A DNA stretch of 42,756 nt. Source: Magicicada cassinii (taxonomy: Eukaryota > Arthropoda > Insecta > Hemiptera > Cicadidae). The translations under genes and the position numbers were made by a program. The notes under the pieces are model-generated. The model saw nothing but the letters and a program-made list of their open reading frames with translations, made no database searches and was not told the origin of the DNA. The DNA is taken from positions 113,840 through 156,595 of the forward strand of contig JAOXNS010000017.1 in assembly GCA_028571305.1 (NCBI GenBank). Reading direction: 5' to 3'. How positions within the stretch are numbered: position 1 is the stretch's first letter; each line of letters opens with the position of its first letter. This document shows, in pieces, positions 1-11,430 of the stretch.

Positions 1-1664
1 GCACTCAATTTGTCATAACATTTTGTAAAAGAGACCTGTCGCACAGTCAGAAAAGTCTTCTCTGTTGGTATTATAAATGCATATGTTTTAGTTTCAATTT
101 GAGTGAGATTTTTTTATCATCTACAGTCCATATCTTCCTCGGTTTACCTTTGTCTTTCTTCCACCTGATTTCTCTTTGTAATCAGGCGTCATTTCTTGAT
201 GGCTTTTTAAGTTGCTTTGATGACCTTGGGTTTCTTGTTTGTGCTAAGTGTTTGTGTTGAGTGTTTCTTAATTTCTAAGCTTTGTAGTACTTAGCTTTTG
301 TTTTCTTGTAGTTTACGAAAGAGGAGGGCTAGAAATTTGTCTATCAAGGTTAGTTAACAAGGGACGATAACTTTTCTGTCAATCGCTACTCTCTCAGTTA
401 CGATTCAAAAGCACCAACTACTATTCATTTAACCAACTATGCAACCCGACAAGACGATTAAAACGTCTACTTGAACACAGACTTAAATTAGTGTTATACA
501 TCATCATCATCACCATCATCGACATTTCATCTTCTTCTTTTCTCCATTGTCACCGCCGGCGAAGAAATTCTATATTGGAGGAATTCTTATATACAACCAA
601 CTTCTCAGAGCAAGCAGGACGAGTAATCACGATCGAAACCTCTAAGGAAAAGACAAGAAATTCAGTACTGAGTAAGTCGTGAATGTGGCAGTATGGGATG
701 TAAGAAAAATATTCCTTAAACAGACATAATTAGAAAGACAATTAAAAGATATGACGGTAAGTACAACTAACTAATGTATAACTAACCAAAACCATTATAC
801 ATTATATAACGAAACAAACGTTACAGCATCTTGTTACAATTACATTCAGCCGGTAGGTAAAAGCTTAGAGACTTAACAATCTGCAGCTCTGTAACCGACG
901 AAGTATCGAGGAAGCGAAAGCATTGGCCACCTGATTTTAGTGGTCAACATCTGTGTGTTTTCGATTACCTGTAGCATAAACCGCTCTCATAACTGTCTCG
1001 TATTTTAGGTCGATAAGCAGTCACATGAGGAGAACCTAACTAATCCGGGACAGGTAACATGCACAGTCAGATAGCCTATAGTTTGTTACCAGTCTTTGTC
1101 GGTAGAACGTTGACATTATTTACTGTCGAACCGCTGACCGTTTCCACAATTTCAGTGGTGGCGAACCGAAAGGCGAAGCCATAAAAAGTAACATTGTAAA
1201 GTTTTGATAAGTAAATTTTAAATCTAAGGAATTCTAGATGTTGGATGTATATTGCTGGATACTTCACCAACACGAAGCGCCACACCACAGAGATCATATG
1301 ACAATAGATGCTTTACGTTTCAATGAAAAGAAACATTACGTTACCTAGAGTTTTAAAGACTAAGGTATATACTGATACCTACTATGCTGTTGTCTACCGA
1401 CGAGCGCTTTCGATCATCCAGGTCACCCTCAGATGGGATACTAAATGGATTTGGGTTAAGTTACTCATTATTCGATCTATAGATGAGGTAGGTTGTTGTC
1501 AATAGACTTGAGAATGTAACAAAGTATAGCTGATTCTCTATAAGTCTACCTCACTAAGATAAATTGTTGATAAATTTTTTAATTTACGTTATAGGCTACA
1601 TATACATAATATAATACATAGATATGTTGCTGCGCTTGATAGAACGTGATCTACGATATCAAAT

Positions 1665-1715
1665 AAAAGAAAAAGAAGGAGGTGGAGGAGGAAGGAGAAG
1701 AAGAAGAAGAAGATG
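1665..1715 (+). repeat. Purine (GGA/GAA) rich low-complexity tract
   Basis: About 50 bases of almost pure purine on the plus strand (AAAGAAGGAGGTGGAGGAGG and then GAA units). It is a simple repeat with no associated gene. Confidence 0.85.
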
Positions 1716-2473
1716 TGAAGTCCGTAAAACAATCGGTCTTATGTAGAGAGCCTTGTGGCGTTTCCTTTATGAGAAATTTATTGAATTTAAAATTTTACCT
1801 ATTGTTACTTTGTGAAAATGAAATAAGAATGGTTAAATGAGATTTTTGATAACTTCATAATAAAAACACCAATATGTGTATAGGAATCGTTGACACGCTG
1901 TAGATTTTAAAATCAATGTTAAGGATTGGTTTAAAACAGTATCCTCGTACCTGTGACAGGTCGAGAACGTTGTAAGTGTTTGCAAAAAGATGGTCGAATC
2001 AATAAAGTAGAATTAGAGCAAACATATTTTCAATAATTTTGTAATTTATATTGTTAGTACCCTGCTTAATTAGACAGTCTGTCTGTCTCGTGTGCATTGG
2101 ATGGATGATTCGTGGATGTGTACGTGTTCGAGTAACTCGTAGCAAGAGCGATAAAATATAATTTCATTATGTATACACAGTACATGGACGACATGAAGCG
2201 AGGAGAAGCTGGTACAGCAGTAGTTGTTGTGGAGCCGGGAAAGGGAGTTTTGTAATGTAACCCATATAGGTTGCATAAATCAGCAAGAAAACTGTTTTGT
2301 TGGTAAAGATAAAAGCGAGAAAAGGCAAGAGAGTGAATGTTTTGTTTAGGATTTATTCGTTGTAGTTGATAGTATTACGAGATAAACTATGAAATATTGT
2401 ATTAATAACTCTCTTACCTGCGAAGTGATATGATGGATTAAGCGGCAGAGTCGCCGCCTCCGCCTTTTTATCA

Positions 2474-2704
2474 TATATAAAGTTGTGCTACCTCCCTCTG
2501 GTCCCCTTCTCTTTCTCTCTCTCGCTTTCTTTCTCCTTCTCTCTCGTAATAAGATTCATGAAAAGCGCGCGGGTCATATTTTATTCTTGCCGCCAAAAAA
2601 GGAAACTCCGCGAGAGAAGAGAGTGAGAGAGACAGAGAAAGAGAAAGCGCGAAAGAGATCGAGAGAGAGAGAAAGAGGGAGAGAAGGAGAGAGAGTATAT
2701 AAAG
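2474..2704 (+). promoter_or_regulatory. Two TATATAAAG boxes flanking a CT/GA foldback
   Basis: The nonamer TATATAAAG occurs at 2474-2482 and 2696-2704. Between them lie a CT-rich tract (about 2505-2545) and a GA-rich tract (about 2600-2695), which can pair. TATA boxes next to GAGA tracts are typical of arthropod promoters, yet no convincing gene follows on the plus strand, and on the minus strand the box would have to serve sequence to the left. The open frames overlapping it are low-complexity artefacts. Confidence 0.3.
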
Positions 2705-2899
2705 CTTCATCATATACACACAGAGCGAGAGATAAGCCCGTTCTCATATAATAACGATTGCTAAGTCTTCTATCATAATAACTCTGGTGGCGCGCAGCTA
2801 CACCACCTTGCCTTGGTTACAATATAATTCCAAGAGCGCCGTAAATCTTAACTTTTAGACGAAGGGGTTCTCCAGGATTAAAGATTAGTAATCTTAATG

Positions 2900-3220
2900 T
2901 TGCTAGCTGTGAATTATAGCTTTCTAGCTTTATATTATTATTTGGGGCCGACACACCGCCACCGCAGCGTCTCTCAACCCCCTACCCCTGCCCGTCCTAA
3001 CCACCCCAACCAACCCTCCTCCTCAAGTCATGTGTCTTTTATGTATCTCCTCAGTCAGCAGCCCCTTGAATTACTACTACTACTGCTGCTACTGCTGCTG
3101 CTGCTACCCGACCAAGAAACAACACCAACACTAACAACAGGGCTTTCCTTTCCCTACCTAACTATAGCCCGCTTGCCTACCTACCCACCACCGGCGAAAG
3201 CACAGTTGATTCCAATTTAG
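2900..3220 (+). other. C-rich stretch with (CTA/CTG)n, open frame not believed
   Basis: A 107-residue frame spans this stretch, but it consists of a C-rich segment (proline/serine/leucine) and a CTA/CTG array at 3071-3107 (leucine run). No family is recognisable. It is better read as a low-complexity region. Confidence 0.5.
3071..3107. repeat. (CTA/CTG)n microsatellite
   Basis: Twelve trinucleotide units mixing CTA and CTG. Confidence 0.85.
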
Positions 3221-5873
3221 AAAAACCTGTTTTCGTTTTCTTCTCCATTAGCTTAGTCCATGAGCGCCTACGCGAACGCAAAGTGAGACGTATTTATACG
3301 AAGACTAAAGTCTACCTTCCTCCTTGTTAAGAAAAATGTTTTATATAACCATTGATTAATATAACGGTTTTGCATAGTCTCAGTTTCCCACTATTACTGT
3401 GCTAATCATATACACAATGTATTTGTTACAGTTGCATATTATTATTACACTAATTATAGAATAATATTGTCAAATTAAATTTTTGCCTGGACAAAACGAC
3501 ATACGACATTATGTTTTGACTACAAATAGAAGACCAACCTAGGTTTTGACTCGAACGCCTCAAGAAGTCGTGTTTGTAACGTCACAGATATTCAATCCGT
3601 TTACCCGCCTACTCAAGAAGAAAGGTAACGTGTTTGTAACTCCAGATCGATAGTACCGATTCTGTTAGAGCAGGAGTCAACGCTTATCGATGCTTATCTG
3701 ACAGGATTCTGTCAGATTCTGTTTATCGACGATAGTGTCCTAGGCCATATAGTGTCTTAAAAAAAGAAAATCGTGGGTGTCAGTTGCTGGTTTGTCTATA
3801 CAAAAAATTAAAAAATTTCAATAAACGTCGAGAAATTTGCCTTCCTTCCCTCAACAGTTTTATTTGTACCCGTCAGGCGCCTTGATGCAAACATGTATCA
3901 ATCGAGGATTACTTAAATTTAACTGAAGTTAACTGAAACAATTATTTCCGACTTCACAATGACTATCGATTACACAAGACTGAAGATTATCTGTTTGTGT
4001 ATGTTTGTGTTCCTTCACATATTGCTGCACCAACACCAAAATTACTGCACAGATTAATCTCAGAAAATTAAAACGGGTGTTAATGGACGTACTGCTGAAT
4101 TACCAAATAAGACAATTTAATTGTTATTCACGTAACTTAGAGTTATTAGATTACGTTTGAAGTTATTCACGTTACTGCATTGAATTCTCATAACCGTTTC
4201 TTATAAATGTTATTTAGGCTACTCATGAATGGTTTCTTCCTATCAGAAACACACATCTTCGACTTTCAAATACTATAGTCATTTCTGTAGACGGAGATTT
4301 TGGATTCCCTTTGAACAATTATGACTGCTTAAATAAATAAACGTTCAAAAATCAGAGAAGTGCCATTTCTGGCACATCCAGAATATAATAAGACAATCTT
4401 TCCTAACGTTTCCTCAAAGTAGCAGTCACTGATTTTGTGGTCACTCTGTAGACAACACGTGGTTTTGTACTCCGCAGCTATTCATGACTCCTACGTCTGT
4501 TTGTCTACTCCATTTCCGTTTTAGTATTTAAGTTCCTTTAGTTGTAATATTTTATTACTCGTGAGATTTATGTTTCTACTTGTATTTCATCACTAGTTAA
4601 AATAAATTTTGTTCTTGTGATGTAAATATATTTGTTTTAAAATTTATGGAACGTTATTTTTGACTTCTGTAGTTATTAAAGTTTCCGTACACGCTCACTA
4701 AAAAATCCACTAAAAAAAATTTAACATTTTAAAGGCCTACTTTAATACGAATATTCTGGTAGGCCTATATGTATTTACACCTGGGCTTCTTCATATCTTG
4801 TAACATGTTCACTTGACGCACGAATATTTAGATTCCTTCTGGTGCCTTTGTATAATTAAATAAGCTGTAAGGCTACTTAGGGCATTGAATAAGCTCCTTA
4901 GGTCAATACACAGAACTTCAGACCATGGTATTTCAATTAAATAACGAGCAGTGTAAGTCTGTAGTAAAGTCTGCGGTTTCTGCGTTCAACAGACTTATTC
5001 CCCCTCCATCTTGTCTCTGATCATGGCAGTCCCATGTAATATAGCTAAAGTAATAATAAAATTATTTTGATTCATGACCAACATAAGTTCTGAAAAGGAA
5101 ATACCTTTTAGAATCAGGGAATTTTGTTTCTTACATGCCTTAATATCGTATACGTTTTTGCAGGTATAGAGGACAAGGTTAGACATTCTTACTCGTAGGA
5201 GGACTTGTAAATTTTTCCTTGCGTACGACCTGTTTCTGATTTCTTCTACGTATACAGTGGTTCACACTCCTCAACAGAACGCCAACAACATTTGTTCCGA
5301 ACCGTTTACGTAAGAACTGGTTTCATATTAGTAGTAACCTGAAGACGTAAACCGCGTTAATAACAGTAAGTCGACATCTTATCTAACCTTTCTACGTTAT
5401 ATATTCTGGCTTAAAAAAAAAAACTCAAAAATTCGAAAAGTTTTCCCAGATCAGTTTATTTAACATGCCACTATACATCTGTCTGTGTTATTGATGTCTC
5501 TCTCACTTACTTGGTGACTTACATTCGCTGACACATCTAATGTGGTGACTCTGAAATGAGTAAAATAACAACTGGGCCTTCATCGTGTGTCTTTTCTCCC
5601 GAAGAAATAGAAATGTGTACATCTACTGTTGTGTCAAAAATTGGGGGGGGGGAGTCGTCGACCAAAGCTCGGGGGCATTTGAGTTTGCGTGTCGCTGATC
5701 CTTTGTCAGTACTGAGGCAGCGGAGATCTTGGTAGGACAAGGTAGAGGCTCGATTGAACAGCTTGTACGCGATGGAACACAAGCGTAGGAACCCGTCAAG
5801 GTAGGAACCTTCAACTCTCTCGTGATAGCGTCATTGCTGACGAATCAGGGCGACTTGGAGACTGAGAAGGGCA

Positions 5874-5897
5874 TCTGACCTGACACGTCAGGTCAGA
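5874..5897. repeat. 24-bp near-perfect palindrome with AGGTCA half-sites
   Basis: Arms TCTGACCTGAC (5874-5884) and GTCAGGTCAGA (5887-5897) are exact reverse complements separated by AC. The arms contain TGACCT and AGGTCA, nuclear-receptor half-sites in everted order with an 8-bp spacer. Function is unknown. Confidence 0.75.
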
Positions 5898-6185
5898 TTA
5901 TACAACGATCCCCACCCATATGTTTATATGTATGTATATATTGCAATGAAACAGATATAAGGCATAGTAATTACAACAAAATAATATCAGAGTCTTTTAT
6001 CTGGAGTTATGTATTTATTTTAAAACAAATTTAATAAGGTCTGTGATTTGAACATAAATTATTTATTCTTAAATTTTAATATAGTCTGTAAAATGGTTTG
6101 AATGTTTTTCTATCTTATAGTCTATTTGACTTGCTCGACGAAATCCCTTGACGAACCGTTGAACTGCTCCACTGCCACTCGTGTA

Positions 6186-6258
6186 GATCAGCTACAATGA
6201 TGACAATGCAATCAATGCAATACACCGTCATCCTGGTGGATCAGCTGCAATGATGACA
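6186..6258. repeat. Short direct repeat (20 bp, 53-bp offset)
   Basis: GATCAGCT-A/G-CAATGATGACA occurs at 6186-6205 and 6239-6258 with one difference. It may be a small tandem duplication; nothing links it to a named element. Confidence 0.7.
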
Positions 6259-9200
6259 CGTAGAACTCTCGGGACACACACATGCACGCCGTTTCACCGA
6301 TAGAGTTTATCTCATTTATCTCAGGGCTCAATAATGGGTTTAACAATTATTAATTCGATTACGGTGTGTTTTACGTACACCTTCCGGTATCTTGACGTGT
6401 CCTCCGTTCGCCCAGGTGTATTTCCGCAAATACACCTGATTCCTATGCGAAAAAATCTTGTCTATTGTCAGAAAGCACTGTTTAATTTATAATTAAATTA
6501 TATTGAGTTTTAATACCCAATCGGTCTAGCAAACGGGCAACTCGTTGCTAAGACCCCTTACTCGTAACCCTTATGTAGAACGTATACTGATACGACAAAC
6601 TCGCACAGAGACAACGTCTGTTAAGGCCGAGCTGCTAGGTTGAACTGTCGAAGCCTCTTCCGCGAGGGTCCAAGCTGAATGAAAATTGGAGCCTCCGATT
6701 GGTTAAAACCCATAGCACGTGATGGGTTAGATAGGTAGACATATGTCCTGATCAATTTTGCTGAAGACTGCAAAAGCATGTATAGATTTTATCTAAAAGT
6801 TTTATGACTTTCAGAAGATAAGTGACAGAAAATAAATTTATGGACATTCTGACATACAACAGTTAATACCCATTTCTTATTTCAAAACTTATAGCTATTT
6901 TACAAAATTTAAACAAAATCAATTTTCAACCTGTCTATAACGTCATAAATTAGTACAAAAGCATGTAGTCCAAGCTACAAATACCCTTTCTGCGATGTTC
7001 CATTGCAGTAATATCCCCTCCACATATAAAAAAAATGTGTTTACATGTCCACAATTTTTTTTAACATAAAATAATATCACCTCCATTTTATAACAATATA
7101 ATAACACTCAAAATAAATAAATAATACTTTTCAAACTAAAAGAAATCTCGCTTCACCGAAAAGTTTGACATCTGTCCTTTGAGTGTAAACAGATACATAC
7201 ACGTGGTTGATATCTCAGTTATCATTTGACCCAGAAAGATTAGCTAATATAAACAGTTCATGACGTCATACTACCTACTCCCACACAATCAACGCTCATC
7301 ACCAATACTGACATTTTTTCAGTCATACATGAATTTACACATTTCCATTTAACTTAACAATTAGTCTGTTACATTCATTCTTTACATACCCAGATATACG
7401 TGAACACATTAACTTTTGACATAATATTTTCGTAATGACGACACCTGGGATTTCCCAATAGTTTTGTTTGTAACATGGTTCGTAACAATATGAGTATGTT
7501 TTCCCACCTGTTCATATAACATGAATGGACCATTATATAGTCTATGGAACTTTGTCGTTATATTATCAATACTACGACCAGCGTTCAAAGCTCTGAGGAA
7601 TATTAATTCGCCTACTCTAAATGATTGCAGCTTATGCTTGGAATTGAATTTTTCTGTACGCTGTCTGCAAACTTCTTTATCTGTTCTTTCGCATCCAAAC
7701 GCTTAATCTCGGTCGGAACAGGCAAATTCTGAGTTGCTATACGTTTTACACACTTGCTCGAAACACGCTTTGGTTGAACATCTGATTGCAGCTCTAACGG
7801 TGTACATCCAGTAGTGGTTTTGTAACTACCATTTATGGCGTTCTCGAAAACTCAAGATACTCAGGCCACTTGCTTTGGTTTGTGTTACAATATGTTCTGA
7901 ATAATCGACCGAGCTCCCTATTGACTCTCTCGGCGCAAGATTTCCTTGAGGTCTCCTAATGGATGTCAATACCGCTTGTATGTTCGCTTTCATTTTTTAT
8001 TTTGGAATTGTTTGCCTTGGTCGGAGAGGATCTTCTTGACATGGCCATACTTAGGGATGTATTTTTTAAGAATTATTTTAAGTACAGCATCCGTCGTGGG
8101 TCTACCTATAGCATACAGACTTACATTCTTTGTGAAAGCATCAGTGCATACAACCAGATTTCTCATACCCCGAGACGCACGTGGTAATGGACCAAGGAAA
8201 TCGATACATAATAATTCATTTTTACCATGCATCACTACGTTTCCCATTTCTAGATATGTGTGTTGGCTTGCGTATTTGGCTGTCTGACAGGTGTGGCAGG
8301 TACGTAGAATTGCCTTGACTTTCCTGGCCATGTTCATCCATATGAAGTCCTCACGCAACGTCAAGTAGCGCTTGTATGCTCTTGTATGAGCAAGACTTTC
8401 ATGGCACGCCCAGGTCAGGTCCTCTACGAGATGGTCCGGAACCATGATCTTCCATTGTCCGTCTATGAGCTTGGAGAAAACATTGTTAACGATTTGAAAT
8501 TTGGGATTTTCTTTAGTTTGAATTTCATTTATGATTTTTTTAATTTTACCTTCTCGTTGCTGCTCATTATTAATGTTTTTATGTAAAGATTTGAGCTCGT
8601 TAGGTAACGCATATTTAACAGCTAATATTTGAATTTCATTTTACCAGAGGTATAAGTTTCCTGCTGCACAGGTGGATAACGATTTAGAGTATCCGCCATC
8701 TTGTTGTCACTGGCTTTACAGAAATCATTTATACAGAAATCATATTCTTGCATAGCCATTATCCAGCGTGACATACGGACATTAGCAAGTGTACATTTTA
8801 ATAAACGAGAAAGCTTGGTTATCAACCAGAATTTCAAAATGTTTACCTACTAAATAATATCTAAATTTACTAACACAATACACAATCGCTAAACTTTCTT
8901 TTTCTGACGTGAAATAATTTTTTTCAGCGCCTTTTAATGAACGATTGACATGCGCGATAACTTTAAGTTCCCCGTTATCACTCCGTTGATACAGAATTCT
9001 GCCAATGGCATAATCAGACGCATCGCAGTTCAGTACATATGTCCATTCCTTCTCGGGGTGAAACACGTGTAGATTTTCCTTAAATAACTCCTTTACTGCG
9101 TTAAATGCCTCTTCGTGTCTTACCTCCCATCGCCATTTGGTGATTTTCCTAAGTAGTTCCAGCAGTAGTTCAATTTTTTTAGCATATGCAGGTGCGAACC

Positions 9201-10049
9201 GACGGTAATATCCGGTAAGTCCTAGAAAGGCTCTGATGTCCTTTGCTTTTTTAGGTATTGGAAATTCCGTGATGGATTGTATCTTCTCAGGGTCCATACT
9301 AACACCCTGCGCTATGATGTGACCTAAAAACTTTATTTCGGATTTCCCAAACTCGCATTTCTCGTAGTTGAGCACCAAGTTGGCCTGACGGAGTTTGCTG
9401 AACATTATGTCGAGATGTTTTAAGTGCTCGTAAAATGATTTGGATATCACCAAGATGTCGCCAACAATACACTCACGAAATCCTCAATGTCTGGACCAAA
9501 TTCTAACTCCAAACATTTCACCATCGCCGCGAGGCTGGTAACCAAACCAAATGGAACTACCTTAAATTGATAGCATTTGTTCTTATATAAGAACGCAGTA
9601 AATTTTCTGCTATCCTCAGCTAACGGTATCTACCAAAATCCACTCTTAAGATCGAAACGAGATATATACTTAACACCTTGGCATTTTTTAAACAAGTTCT
9701 CGGCATTAGGCGCACAGTCAAAACATTTTTTGTTATGCTATTTAAGTTACGCATATCTAAACATATCCTTATTTGATTATTTTTCTTCTTTACAATTACC
9801 ATAGGATTAAGAAAATTACTGTTGGAACGTTCAATGATGTTATCATCGAACATTTTTTTAATTTTCTCATCCTCAAGTTTTTGGTAATGAAGTGGAATCG
9901 GATATGTTTTACTCACGAATTTATTTTCGTCAGTAACTTCTATTTCATTTGTGTATACGTGCGTTGTAGTGTGATTGTTTTCAAATGTTTCCGTATGTTT
10001 ATTTATCAGCTGGTTCAGTTTGTCACGCTGTACTGAGGTTAGTTTATCT

Positions 10050-10090
10050 GTATTATTATTATTATTATTATTATTACTATTATTATTGTT
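10050..10090. repeat. (ATT)n microsatellite inside the gypsy fossil
   Basis: About a dozen ATT units, slightly interrupted, within the region between the protease and reverse transcriptase of the fossil. Read on the element's strand it would give an asparagine run, a common product of microsatellite growth in decayed elements. Confidence 0.85.
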
Positions 10091-11330
10091 TTTGTTTACC
10101 ACTAGCTTGGCCGTAGGTTTGATTATGTGGATGTACTTCGCCTCCGAATCAACATTACCTAACTCTACACAATGCTCCTTATTACTAACAGTACACATTA
10201 ATTTATTATTTTTTAAATCGATAATTGCATCCATTTTTTAAGACTGTCCGTTCCTATAATAACATCATAAATTAAATTTTTAACAATTAATACGGCTGTT
10301 TCAAGTTCCATACCTTGAGATGAAATGTTTATATACGCTTGTTTATTTACTTTTTGTAACTCATCAGTGGCGGTTTTAATGGTGGTATTGTTTATAGGTA
10401 AGATTGGTACCTTTTTAAATTCCACTATGTTTTTGTTTATAAAATTCTCATTAATTAATGATATTTGTGCACCAGTGTCTATTAGAACGTTACCTATACA
10501 ATTATTTATTCTCGCTCTTAACACACTACATCTACTTGCTAACTTATCACTATCTTTAGGTACATTATTCACATCGTCATTACTGTCATTCACAAGTTCA
10601 CTACGTATATCGTCTGGGTATACACCGGATACGCAGTAGGTCATAATCATGTTGTTATTTTCTATGCTTTCACTGGATATCTGATTCTGACTGGTATACA
10701 TTTTATTAGTTTTGTTTGTTTTGCACAGACACACGCCGTGCAACATTATGCGTTTTTTGGACCGAGTTCATTATCTTGGTTATCTTTAGCTATGGACGCG
10801 ACTTTATGATTACTAAACTTCGAGGAATTTTGTTCGCGATCAGGCTTTTTCCACTGTTTACTTTTATAGTCATTCTGTTTTTGTGTGTTATTGGTGTTTA
10901 TTTGTTTATGTGCACTGTAACATTCAACATTTCCATCAACATTTTCCCATTTTGTAATTAGCAACAGCATCTCTTCTAGAGTGTTAATTCCCTGGGTAAT
11001 TACTGCTACCTGTACTCCTCTACTAAAATGGTGGGCCAGTTTGTTGACGATTTCAGCTTCCGACATCTCAGGCTCTAGATGGTTTGCCTTCGCTACAAGT
11101 TGAATTAGGTATTTCTCCTTGGTACCTTTACTCGAAGTTTACTTACCGAAGTCAAGCTGCACACGTAACTTACGCTGGATTTCGTCATTCCAGTAGCGTG
11201 CCTTAAAATTGTCAACAAGATTTTCATATACTACATTGTCTTGTGGCAAAACATACTATCTTGTCTTGTATGATGGAAAACCATTCTGCAGCTGTACCCT
11301 TTAGATGTCGAACTACCCAGTTTATCTTGT

Positions 11331-11430
11331 NNNNNNNNNNNNNNNNNNNNNNNNNNNNNNNNNNNNNNNNNNNNNNNNNNNNNNNNNNNNNNNNNNNNNN
11401 NNNNNNNNNNNNNNNNNNNNNNNNNNNNNN
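11331..11430. other. Assembly gap (100 N)
   Basis: Exactly 100 N, the usual placeholder for a gap of unknown size. It cuts the gag end of the gypsy fossil, so the element's right end is not visible. Confidence 0.99.

Noticed and set aside
2471-2751. Opposed open frames rich in Ser/Leu or Arg/Glu
   Set aside because: Both are translations of CT/GA low-complexity tracts with no family features.
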